A stretch of DNA of 64,000 nt from a virus: the IMG/VR virus record IMGVR_UViG_3300042373_001302, positions 1-64,000 of that record; one strand, written 5' to 3'. The translations under genes were made by a program, and so were the position numbers. Every line of letters begins with the position of its first letter. Within the stretch, counting starts at the first letter, position 1. Below, piece after piece: positions 37,166 to 45,065 of the stretch. The notes under the pieces are model-generated. The model had not been told where the DNA came from. It saw only the letters and a list, made by a program, of their open reading frames with translations, and ran no database searches.

Positions 37166-37878
37166 TTTAATTGTGATTTAATTTCTTGTCTTTTAAAAAA
37201 CCCATCTATTCCAAAATTATGAATTTGACTTGCTCCACTTAAATGAAATTTATTATAATATAGTTCATCATAATTTAAATCTAAATTATCATAAAATACT
37301 TTACAATTTTTAATATAATAAGAATCTCCAGTAATAAAAGGTTTATGATCAGTTAAAACCTTTTTCATAGTTGTTAATTCAGTTAAATTAAAATAACATC
37401 TAATTAATAATGTATAAATACTAATTAACGTTGTAGTTTTAGTCCAATAAATAGGAGCTTTAATAATTAAAGTATCTTCATCTAAAGTAATTTTAGATTT
37501 GCTTGGTAAATTTAATTTCTTTTCAAAATGATTTAAAAACTTTTGTAAAACTTTATAATTATTAATTAATTCAGTTTGACATTTTTCAAAATCATTCCAA
37601 GTATTACCTTCATTATAATGTAATGTATTTACACCTAAATAAAAATGTTCTTCATTATCAAAACAATTTAATAATTTATGATTGTAACCATGAATACTAC
37701 CAATTTCTTTTTTAGTGTATTCTACATAACTAAAATCATTTAAATAATCTCTACAAGCTGTAAAAGCATTAAATGTTTCATATTTGTTATTTTTCTTATT
37801 CAAAATAGCAAAACCTAATCCAAAGTTTCTACCTTCATCTAATTTTGAACGTTTTTGTAATTCTTTAATTTTTTTCAT
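37162..37878 (-). CDS. Unknown phage protein
   Basis: A 238-residue protein with features of a soluble mixed alpha/beta protein: KNNKYETFNAFTACRDYL near the start, HYNEGNTWNDFEKCQTEL in the middle, LIIKAPIYWTKTTTLISIYTLLI (a partly hydrophobic helix) near 150, and a C-terminal region rich in Tyr and Asn. I do not recognise the family. It directly abuts the next small gene. Confidence 0.55.
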   Translation of the reverse strand: MKKIKELQKRSKLDEGRNFGLGFAILNKKNNKYETFNAFTACRDYLNDFSYVEYTKKEIGSIHGYNHKLLNCFDNEEHFYLGVNTLHYNEGNTWNDFEKCQTELINNYKVLQKFLNHFEKKLNLPSKSKITLDEDTLIIKAPIYWTKTTTLISIYTLLIRCYFNLTELTTMKKVLTDHKPFITGDSYYIKNCKVFYDNLDLNYDELYYNKFHLSGASQIHNFGIDGFFKRQEIKSQLK

Positions 37879-38088
37879 TTATTTTATATTTTCAAGTGGA
37901 TAAACATTTAAAATTGAATCTTTTATTCCATCTTGAACTTCTTCAATATTTATTTTTTCATAAACGTGAGTTAAAGCAGCTTCTACATGAAATTTAGCAA
38001 ATTCAATCATCTTTTCATTAAAAGACATTGGTAAACCATTTATATCTTTTTTATCATAAAATTCTTCTGCTTTTGGTATATTATTCAT
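37879..38088 (-). CDS. Small unknown helical protein
   Basis: A 69-residue protein. The segment FNEKMIEFAKFHVEAALTHVYEKI followed by short Asp/Glu-rich residues is a pattern seen in many small phage ORFs of unknown role in which a helix with conserved FAxxHVEAAL is the only landmark. It overlaps the end of the SF2 helicase gene by eight bases. Confidence 0.55.
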   Translation of the reverse strand: MNNIPKAEEFYDKKDINGLPMSFNEKMIEFAKFHVEAALTHVYEKINIEEVQDGIKDSILNVYPLENIK

Positions 38089-39283
38089 TTTGTTTATATT
38101 TAATTATACAATCTTCAATATTATCACAATTAATAATATTAAAATCATTCATGTTTTCCATCATTTTAGAAAACCATATTTCTTCTTGTGTGTTTTTAGT
38201 AAGTAATATAAATACATTACCTATTTTATCACCATTTTGACGTAATCTACCTACTCTTTGTATAATATCTTTTTCTACACCATAATATGAATGTATAATA
38301 CAATTATCAATGTTAGTTAAATTAGCACCTTGTTTAAGTTTTTTAAATGAAGCAATATGATTAATTTTATTATTATCAAAGTTACTTCTAATTAAATCAT
38401 TTTTATCTTCTGAGTTTTTAGAAGATACTACATTATTAGTTATTTTTAATAATGAATCTAAACTATTACCAAAAATTATAGTTTTACCATCAATATTTTT
38501 TAATAGTGTTTTAATAACTGATATTTTAGAAGGTAAATTAAATAATAAATGACTTCTTTTATGTGAAGTAATTCTAATTTTTAATGATTTTAATTCTTCA
38601 TCTTCTAAAAACCATGAACGTTTATGTTCTTTATCCCAATAATCATAAGAAGCTTTTTCAGTTTGTAAAAATGATTTTTTCAAACTACCTGCTTTTACTG
38701 TTTTTTCAACAGCTTCAAGTTCGTGATTGATTACATAAATGTTTAATTTACGTGATACACCTTCACTTTGACCTTCACTTATTGTATATTTAAATATGAC
38801 AGGAGCTATTTTATCTAAAAGATGACCTTTAGTAAAAATAGTATCTCCTTGTTCATATTTAGTTTTTCTATCTACTGTTGCAGATAATCCAATAATAGCT
38901 TTGTATGAATTATTAAAATAAAATTTAGAGTAATTAGGACTTAATGAATCATGTATTTCATCTGCAATAACTAATCCAAAAGATCTATCTTTCCATTTAT
39001 AAACAGTCTGATAACAATAAAATTTTATATTATAATCATTAACTACATCACAATTAAACAACTTATTAAATAATTTAATATCTTTTAATAAATCTTTTTT
39101 ACGTTCTGTAGTTTCAGCTAAAAACAAATGAATAGAATCATCCTTATCCATTGTGTACAACGCATGTAAAGCAAGTATAGTTTTACCAACACCTGTTGCC
39201 AACTCGGCAGTTCCAATTTTTTCATTATTTAACCATTTATTTAATGCTTTTTTTTGTATTTTATCTTTTAACTCATTTAACAT
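38081..39283 (-). CDS. SF2 DNA/RNA helicase (UvsW/type III res-like)
   Basis: A 400-residue superfamily 2 helicase. Motif I ATGVGKT (about 29-35), motif II VIADEIH (DExH), motif III LSATVDR, motif V-like FKKLKQGANLTN and motif VI IQRVGRLRQ are all visible, giving two RecA-like domains with no extra domain. Phage enzymes of this type (T4 UvsW-like) process branched or recombination intermediates. It starts 33 bases after the tRNA-like element and is the first gene after the HNH/ncRNA region. Confidence 0.9.
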   Translation of the reverse strand: MLNELKDKIQKKALNKWLNNEKIGTAELATGVGKTILALHALYTMDKDDSIHLFLAETTERKKDLLKDIKLFNKLFNCDVVNDYNIKFYCYQTVYKWKDRSFGLVIADEIHDSLSPNYSKFYFNNSYKAIIGLSATVDRKTKYEQGDTIFTKGHLLDKIAPVIFKYTISEGQSEGVSRKLNIYVINHELEAVEKTVKAGSLKKSFLQTEKASYDYWDKEHKRSWFLEDEELKSLKIRITSHKRSHLLFNLPSKISVIKTLLKNIDGKTIIFGNSLDSLLKITNNVVSSKNSEDKNDLIRSNFDNNKINHIASFKKLKQGANLTNIDNCIIHSYYGVEKDIIQRVGRLRQNGDKIGNVFILLTKNTQEEIWFSKMMENMNDFNIINCDNIEDCIIKYKQNE

Positions 39284-39315
39284 TTATCTTTCTTTCATTG
39301 TTAAAAAAAATAATA

Positions 39316-39392
39316 GAGAGAAGGTAGGATTCGAACCTACTTGAAAATCCTGCACCTTATATCACGTTCAGATCCATAAGTATACTTCTCTC
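39316..39392 (-). tRNA. tRNA-like element with abnormal D/anticodon region
   Basis: On the - strand, AGAGAAG at the 5' end (39391-39385) pairs with CTTCTCT at the 3' end (39323-39317), extendable by a G-C pair. A standard T arm, GTAGG-TTCGAAT-CCTAC, lies directly before the 3' strand. The middle does not form a normal D arm or a 5-bp/7-nt anticodon arm. The best alternative is one hairpin, CTTAT-GG-ATC with loop TGAACGT and GAT-ATAAG. No CCA is encoded. It may be a degenerate tRNA, a tRNA decoy or a processing signal; no amino-acid identity can be given. Confidence 0.5.
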
Positions 39393-39406
39393 CATTATTA
39401 ATTATT

Positions 39407-39536
39407 AAAAAAGACACCTACAGTTTCACTATATGTAACCAATATATTTATTGGTGAATAACTTACGTTTTATACATATTTCGGGTCTTTCAAGGTTTCT
39501 GGGTGTTTTTAATTTACGCTACTACAAACCTTTTTT
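39407..39536 (-). ncRNA. Candidate structured RNA downstream of HNH endonuclease gene
   Basis: About 130 nt without a gene just after the HNH stop. Seen pairings: AAGGTTT (39532-39526) with AAACCTT (39498-39492); ATATGTA (39479-39473) with TACATAT (39437-39431), enclosing a CCAATA/TATTGG hairpin (39454-39439); and AACACC upstream with GGTGTC at the end, which would make a pseudoknot, followed by six T that could terminate transcription. No group I intron R or S element is present. Function unknown. Confidence 0.4.
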
Positions 39537-39540
39537 CACG

Positions 39541-40047
39541 TTATTTATTATGTATTTCTTTTAATATTGGTGATAATTTCATAAAATCTTCATAAGAATA
39601 TATATCTGATTTCATTCTATTACAATTCCAACAACAAGTAACTACATTTTCTTTTGTATATCCTAAATTATTATTTTTTCTATCCAATTGATAAGCTCTT
39701 GAAACATAATTTGAATTTTTATCTCTAGTATGTTTATTAAATTCTAATTTTTTATTACAATAATGACAATTTGAATTTTTTATTATTAAAATAAAATCTT
39801 CATAATTTAAATTAATAAAATGATTAGTTTTAGTTAAACAACTATGAATTAATTCATTTAAAATATGTTCATAAGGTTTTTTCTTTTGTGTACATTTTTT
39901 ACATTTACCAGAATGTGTTTTTAATTGTGATTGTTGACTTTTTATATCATTACCACAATCAACACATTCAAAAGTAAATGTTTTATATGTACTACCAGAT
40001 TTAGATTTTTTAACATCTATGGATTTTGCATTATTTATGTCTAACAT
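39541..40047 (-). CDS. HNH homing endonuclease, free-standing
   Basis: A 168-residue protein. N-terminal zinc-finger pairs CVDC (about 28-31) and CKKC (49-52) precede the HNH domain with CHYC, the core YQLDRKNNNLGYTKENVVTCC and CCWNC...YEDF. The Asp in QLDRK takes the place of the first His of the motif, as is common in phage HNH enzymes with Cys4 zinc. It has its own promoter 20 bases upstream and lies between nrdJ and the helicase without interrupting either. Likely a selfish endonuclease. Confidence 0.85.
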   Translation of the reverse strand: MLDINNAKSIDVKKSKSGSTYKTFTFECVDCGNDIKSQQSQLKTHSGKCKKCTQKKKPYEHILNELIHSCLTKTNHFINLNYEDFILIIKNSNCHYCNKKLEFNKHTRDKNSNYVSRAYQLDRKNNNLGYTKENVVTCCWNCNRMKSDIYSYEDFMKLSPILKEIHNK

Positions 40048-40065
40048 AATTTTGTATATTTTATA

Positions 40066-40099
40066 TACAAATATACGAAAAATTTATGAGAATTCCTAA
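40066..40099 (-). promoter_or_regulatory. Bacteroidetes-type promoter of the HNH gene
   Basis: Read on the - strand: TTAGGAATT from 40099, TATATTTGTA ending at 40066, the same 34-bp spacing as the + strand copies. It fills the 59-bp gap between nrdJ and the HNH gene. Confidence 0.75.
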
Positions 40100-40106
40100 T
40101 ATTTTA

Positions 40107-42338
40107 TTAAAAATTTAACTCACATGCACCACCAGCACAACTTTGTGCACCAGTAGTATTAATTTCAGTATATGTAGGTTTAATATTAGCATTTAACCAA
40201 TCTACAGGTTTTAAAGTTTTATTAACTTTATTCCATTTATGTAAAAGATAAACATCTTTTAACAAATAAGATGTTTCTTTATAATCATTATTTAAATAAT
40301 TACTTGCAAATTTTTTAAATCTTCTAACCCAATCTTTTTTTAATACTGTATTTGAATTTTCTTCAAAAACAATGTCAAATAATACTGAATCACAAGCTTG
40401 CCATAAATTATTATTAAAAGCGTGTAAACCATCGACAATTAATCCACTTGCAAATAATGCACCTTCACCATATTTTTTAATAATTTGTTCAATTGTTAAA
40501 ACAGATGTAAATGGTGCTTGATTATAATCTTTATCCCCACTATTTGATAATAATGAAATTCCTGCAAAATAATGTCTATTTTCATAAATATAATCTCTAA
40601 CTTCTTCCCAATTATCAACATTAATTGTGTTAGAAACATTATGCCTTGTTTCTGGACAAACACATAGTTCTTTGTTTGTACTAGCTTCAACCCAATGTTT
40701 TTGTACTAATTTTATTTTTTCTAATAATTTAATACCTAATAAATCATCTTTAAATAATGAATCAGATTTTACTTCTATTGGAAAACTAGCAACCCAATCA
40801 GTTTGATTACTTGACCAAGCAGATTCTTCAAACATGTCTGGATTACTTTCTTTTATAAATTTAGGAATATCTTCATCTTTATTTACTTGTACATTTCTAA
40901 AATGTTTTTCAGAATGTTCACCATGAATACCTGAAGCTGTTTTTAATAAAACAGAAGCATTTCCTGAAGGTTTTGTACAACCTATTCTCGCAGCTTGATT
41001 TATTCCTAAAATTTCAGATACTTTTTTATTAGTATCTTTTAAAATTTGAGCACCATATTTAAGTATTTCAGGATTAAATAATATTTCAGGATTATTTGTA
41101 AAACCTGTAATAGAACAACCCAATAAACATTCTCTTTCAAATATAATTTTTGCAGGACTTGTTTTATCTACATAAGGAAAATCTGTATAACCAGCTTGTA
41201 GTGTACCCATAATAGATGAAGCTTTACACATTCTATAGAATTTTTCTTCAGTATCACACATTCCACCATTTCCTTCTGTTAAATTACATCCTTGCCAACC
41301 AGATATTCCTTCAATTTGAGGATATTTACCTATTTCAACACAAGGGTTAAAAGTAATATCATAATTATCTGTCCAAATAAAACCTGGCTCACCCCAATCT
41401 TTTACAGATTGAAATATTTTATCAAATTCTTCTTTAGATATTTTATTTCTTAATAATAAAACAGAATTATTTGATCTTGCTCTTTGAGGATTTTCTTCAT
41501 ACCATTTTCCTGTTTTAGCATTTAACAATAAACTGTCATCTTTATGAAATAAACAAATTGAAGCAGATCTTCTTACACCTCCACTAAGAACAGCATCTGA
41601 CATATGCATGATAATATCATAAACGTCAATTGTTCTAAGTGTTTTATAATTTATTCTTAATTCAATAAGTTCTTGAATTTTTAATATAGAATTTCTAAGG
41701 CCGTCAGGTCCAGGAGCTTTAAATCCTCCTGAAATTAAAGAACCTTTTTTTCTAATTAAATTATAATCAAAATCAACTCTATATCCTTGATATTCTGGAA
41801 AAGTAACCTTATATTCTTCAGACAAATAAGAAGAAATTAAAACGCCAATCGCATCACTCCATCCTTCAATAGAATCAGGTATTACAAAAGTTTTAACTCC
41901 TTTTGTTCGATTTTCTAAATTTTTATAATTATCAATATCTTTTTGGAATATTCTAAATCCTATACCACAACCTGACAATAACCAATACATTGCTTCTTGA
42001 AAAAATGCAGGTCTATCAGCATAAGAACTTAAACAATTATACATTTTAGAATTATGTTTTAAAATACCTTGTGTTTCATCTGCAAAACCAAATTGCAATG
42101 CTCTCTGAGAACCTAATAATAATTTTTCATTATATGCTTCTTGTACAAAATCTAAATATGGTGACAATTCTTTTAATTTATCTTTATATTTAATTTTGTG
42201 CATATTCATAACTCTATCTACGGATTCTTCCCATGTTTCATATCGTTGTTTATTATTTGAATATTTTGAATAATTACCTGAATAAAATTTAAATTCTGAT
42301 AACAATTCTTTACCATTTAACTTTTTATCTAACTGCAT
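40107..42338 (-). CDS. nrdJ: Class II (adenosylcobalamin-dependent) ribonucleoside-triphosphate reductase
   Basis: A 743-residue monomeric reductase, close to the 739 residues of the Lactobacillus leichmannii type. Visible motifs: the active-site NPCVEI (C-x-E), ACDSVLF and GLHAFNNNLW segments, and the C-terminal redox pair CAGGAC at the very end (CELNF). It reduces NTPs to dNTPs through a 5'-deoxyadenosyl radical and needs no oxygen, which suits an anaerobic gut host that supplies or imports B12. The 46-bp gap before the ATG holds a small GTGGT/ACCAC hairpin only. Confidence 0.9.
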   Translation of the reverse strand: MQLDKKLNGKELLSEFKFYSGNYSKYSNNKQRYETWEESVDRVMNMHKIKYKDKLKELSPYLDFVQEAYNEKLLLGSQRALQFGFADETQGILKHNSKMYNCLSSYADRPAFFQEAMYWLLSGCGIGFRIFQKDIDNYKNLENRTKGVKTFVIPDSIEGWSDAIGVLISSYLSEEYKVTFPEYQGYRVDFDYNLIRKKGSLISGGFKAPGPDGLRNSILKIQELIELRINYKTLRTIDVYDIIMHMSDAVLSGGVRRSASICLFHKDDSLLLNAKTGKWYEENPQRARSNNSVLLLRNKISKEEFDKIFQSVKDWGEPGFIWTDNYDITFNPCVEIGKYPQIEGISGWQGCNLTEGNGGMCDTEEKFYRMCKASSIMGTLQAGYTDFPYVDKTSPAKIIFERECLLGCSITGFTNNPEILFNPEILKYGAQILKDTNKKVSEILGINQAARIGCTKPSGNASVLLKTASGIHGEHSEKHFRNVQVNKDEDIPKFIKESNPDMFEESAWSSNQTDWVASFPIEVKSDSLFKDDLLGIKLLEKIKLVQKHWVEASTNKELCVCPETRHNVSNTINVDNWEEVRDYIYENRHYFAGISLLSNSGDKDYNQAPFTSVLTIEQIIKKYGEGALFASGLIVDGLHAFNNNLWQACDSVLFDIVFEENSNTVLKKDWVRRFKKFASNYLNNDYKETSYLLKDVYLLHKWNKVNKTLKPVDWLNANIKPTYTEINTTGAQSCAGGACELNF

Positions 42339-42384
42339 ATATCTCTTTCATTTGTGGTTACTACCACGTTCATTTCATTATTAA

Positions 42385-42813
42385 TTAATTACCTGTACTA
42401 CCAAAACTTTTATCACCTCGTTCAGTAGTAGATAATTCTTCTACTTCTTCAAAAGTAACTTGTGGTATTGGTAAAATTATTAATTGTGCTATTCTATCAC
42501 CAGTATTGTAAATATTACAATTAGGAATAGGTTTAAAACGACATTTAATTGGTCCTCTATAGTTAGAGTCCACTACACCTACTGCGTTCGCTAAAATCAA
42601 TCCTGTGTGGCTTATAGAGCTTCTAGGAAACACTAATCCTACATGACCTTCTGGAATTTCCATTGAAATACCTGTATCATATTCTAAATATCCATAATTA
42701 TCTTCATTTACTGAAGTCATAGCTATAGCTGTTAAATCTAAACCTGCATCACCTTCTTTAGAATAAGACGGTATCACTGCTTCAGGATGTAACTTTTTTA
42801 TTTTTATATTCAT
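42385..42813 (-). CDS. dut: dUTP diphosphatase (trimeric dUTPase)
   Basis: A 142-residue enzyme with all five dUTPase motifs: GDAGLDL, PRSSISHTG, VGVVDSNYRG, GDRIAQLI and the C-terminal RGDKSFGSTG. It converts dUTP to dUMP, which feeds ThyX and keeps uracil out of DNA. It overlaps its upstream neighbour by 32 bases. Confidence 0.95.
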   Translation of the reverse strand: MNIKIKKLHPEAVIPSYSKEGDAGLDLTAIAMTSVNEDNYGYLEYDTGISMEIPEGHVGLVFPRSSISHTGLILANAVGVVDSNYRGPIKCRFKPIPNCNIYNTGDRIAQLIILPIPQVTFEEVEELSTTERGDKSFGSTGN

Positions 42814-43348
42814 CTATATTTATTGTTTCGTGTTCTATTTCAACAAAATCGCCTAATTCAGCGTTATCATCTAATTTTACATTAAATTGTTCTTCTAATT
42901 TCTCTTTGAGTATTTTTTCTTTGTATAATATTTGTTTTTGTTTTAATATAAAATTAATACCTATTGTTGATTTACCATATAATTTTGTCCAAAAATCTAA
43001 TATTTGATTTTTAGCATCTTTCCCAAATTCTGAATACTTACTATTTAATAATAAATAATATTCTACAAGATATTCTTCAGGAAATTTAAAAACATATAAT
43101 ACTTTTTCATCAGAATCATGTAATTCTACAAAATACTGATTATCTGTTAATCTATGTTCATATGCTGTAAATTCAGGATTTTTAAATGAAAAATCTTGTT
43201 CAATAATAATACAATCTATGTGTTTGTTTTCTGAATCAAACAACCATGTATTTTCTATTAAATTAAAATATTCATTTTCAATTCCAATTAGTGGTGCAAT
43301 TAATGGTAATAAAAAGGTCTTACTTTTATTATACTTTGGTTTACTCAT
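42782..43348 (-). CDS. Unknown protein
   Basis: A 188-residue protein, rich in Phe/Tyr/Glu, with a mixed N-terminal domain (LLPLIAPLIGIENEYFNLIENTW) and a helical C-terminal third (LKQKQILYKEKILKEKLEEQF). No motif recognised. It is overlapped at both ends by dut and the nuclease gene, so translation is coupled; a role in DNA or nucleotide metabolism is only contextual. Confidence 0.55.
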   Translation of the reverse strand: MSKPKYNKSKTFLLPLIAPLIGIENEYFNLIENTWLFDSENKHIDCIIIEQDFSFKNPEFTAYEHRLTDNQYFVELHDSDEKVLYVFKFPEEYLVEYYLLLNSKYSEFGKDAKNQILDFWTKLYGKSTIGINFILKQKQILYKEKILKEKLEEQFNVKLDDNAELGDFVEIEHETINIDEYKNKKVTS

Positions 43349-44375
43349 TTACTTCTATAAAATCATCTTTTAAAATTAAACACCCATTTTGTTCTAAGAT
43401 TTCTTTAGGTAATATAAATTCCTTATTTTTCCAATGATAATATATATCATCTAATAAATGGTTTAAACCACGATATTTATATTTACCAGCCATCATAAAA
43501 CCATTTAATGCTGCATTATGCCATTTTTCACTTACTTGATATATTAAAGGAAAATTTTCTGTTCTTGATAAATATATAAATTTAAAAGGCATTAATTTAT
43601 AATCTACTAAATTTAATTCTTTACAAATATGTTCAAATGCTAAAGAATAAACACATTCTTGTAAATAATATCTATATTTGATAAAACTTTCCATAAATTC
43701 TAAACTTTTAGGAGCACCTGTTTTAATATCTTCCATATACACTTTTTTATTTGTATGGTCAATAGTTAATTTATCAAGTATTCCTTTAAATGTAAAGTTT
43801 TTATATTTAAATTTTATTTTATATTGATAATGATTTTCTAAATTATTATTAAATATTCCTTTTGTATATTCATGATTTAAAAATATATCTACAGATTCTT
43901 TTGCTTTAGTATATTCTTCTTTAGTTACAATTTTTTTATCTTTAGTTTCAAATTTGATTTTTAAATAATCCCAAAATTCTGGAATATTAAAATTTGCTAT
44001 TTTAGTATCTTCTTTATATTTACTCCAATAACTATTTTTATTTACAATATTTAAAACTTCATTAACATCAGGTATTTCAATATAATTATTTAAAATTATA
44101 TCACATAAAAGTCCTAATGTTGCAGTTGGTTTATTTTCATCATAAACAACATATTCTTCATTAAATAAATTAGTGTTTTGTATTCTATCTGTTAATAAAA
44201 TATCTACTACACTACCATGTTTCATTCCTTCATTTTCACTAGTGATTTTTTGAAGTAATGCTTTTGGTCCATTTCTATCAAAATCTGAAACTCTACTGTA
44301 ACTTAAACTTAAATCTATTGTTTCTTCATTGTCTAATAGTTTACTTAACTTGTTCATTATAATTATAGTTTTCAT
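43341..44375 (-). CDS. PD-(D/E)XK exonuclease (RecB/Cas4-like)
   Basis: A 344-residue nuclease. The N-terminal SLSYSRVSDFDRNGPKALLQ and MKHGSVVDILLTD resemble the opening of exodeoxyribonuclease VIII-like enzymes. The core is KGILDKLTID followed by VYMEDIKTGA (D...E-x-K-like motif, here ED-I-K), then a helical QECVYSLAF segment containing the usual Q-x3-Y. It is predicted to resect DNA 5'-3' for recombination. The start is uncertain: ATG at 44375 or at 44357 (MNKLSKLLDNEE), both overlapping the previous gene. Confidence 0.75.
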   Translation of the reverse strand: MKTIIIMNKLSKLLDNEETIDLSLSYSRVSDFDRNGPKALLQKITSENEGMKHGSVVDILLTDRIQNTNLFNEEYVVYDENKPTATLGLLCDIILNNYIEIPDVNEVLNIVNKNSYWSKYKEDTKIANFNIPEFWDYLKIKFETKDKKIVTKEEYTKAKESVDIFLNHEYTKGIFNNNLENHYQYKIKFKYKNFTFKGILDKLTIDHTNKKVYMEDIKTGAPKSLEFMESFIKYRYYLQECVYSLAFEHICKELNLVDYKLMPFKFIYLSRTENFPLIYQVSEKWHNAALNGFMMAGKYKYRGLNHLLDDIYYHWKNKEFILPKEILEQNGCLILKDDFIEVNE

Positions 44376-44607
44376 GAAATAAGTTTAGAACTTCTGCTTC
44401 TAAGATGTAACTATGTTCAAGTTGTTTTATTAAAACATCTCTTTCTTGTATATCATTTAAATTTAAAGTTAATTCTAAACTATCTATTTGTCTTTCTAAA
44501 AAAAGTCTAGCTCTATTATAATTTTTAGAGTTAATACAATTTTTAAAATAATTATATTCTTCATCATCAAATGCTAATGAAGCATATTTTTCTAATTTTT
44601 CTTTCAT
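44341..44607 (-). CDS. Small unknown helical protein
   Basis: An 88-residue charged protein, predicted all helix (LFLERQIDSLELTLNLNDIQERDVLIKQLEHSYILEAEVL split by short loops). No motif recognised. It begins two bases after the RusA-like gene and overlaps the nuclease gene; an accessory role in recombination is possible from position only. Confidence 0.5.
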   Translation of the reverse strand: MKEKLEKYASLAFDDEEYNYFKNCINSKNYNRARLFLERQIDSLELTLNLNDIQERDVLIKQLEHSYILEAEVLNLFHENYNYNEQVK

Positions 44608-44609
44608 AT

Positions 44610-45056
44610 TTATATTTTTATATATACACCTGGATTTTCTTTATCCAACGTATAATATTGATTATTCATTTTAAAAGCGTAAGGAATAAATATATCCATA
44701 TTATCTTCTTCAATAATACCATGTGCTACTAATAAATCAGCAATAATTTGATTTGCATTATTAAAATCAAATTTATGTTTAGTTTTCCTTACAAAATGAA
44801 AACCTATTTCAAAAGGAGGCTCTTTTCCTTCTAAAACTTTGTTAAATTTTTCTCTTAGTAATTCTATTTGATTAGGTCTATTTACATATCCTACAACCTC
44901 TTTACGAGATGCAGAATATCTTTGTATTCCTAAATTACTAAGATAATCTTTAACAGTTTTAGAAGGAAAGATTCCTCTTGAAGTTTTAATTTTACTATTC
45001 TTTAAACTAGGCGTGTTATAAGGAATAAATATTAATTTTTCTTCTTTTTTATTCAA
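44610..45056 (-). CDS. RusA-like Holliday junction resolvase (degenerate)
   Basis: A 148-residue protein whose order of elements fits RusA-type resolvases of Bacteroidetes phages: IPYNTPSLKNSK near the start, GFHFVRKTKHKFDFNNANQ in the middle, LLVAHGIIEEDNMDIFIP, then NPGVYIKI at the end. The Asp of KFDF and the EEDN segment stand where RusA has metal-binding Asp residues. If active it would cut four-way junctions made by phage recombination. Recognition is by pattern only. Confidence 0.6.
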   Translation of the reverse strand: MNKKEEKLIFIPYNTPSLKNSKIKTSRGIFPSKTVKDYLSNLGIQRYSASRKEVVGYVNRPNQIELLREKFNKVLEGKEPPFEIGFHFVRKTKHKFDFNNANQIIADLLVAHGIIEEDNMDIFIPYAFKMNNQYYTLDKENPGVYIKI

Positions 45057-45065
45057 ATTAATTTA

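Noticed and set aside
39153-39344. 63-residue + strand ORF spanning the helicase start and tRNA-like element
   Set aside because: It overlaps the conserved helicase N-terminus in the opposite direction and its end simply translates the tRNA T arm.
39407-40047. Group I intron around the HNH gene or an IsrB/HEARO-type RNA-guided nuclease
   Set aside because: No R/S core elements occur here, nrdJ and the helicase on either side are intact, and the 168-residue HNH protein lacks a RuvC domain.
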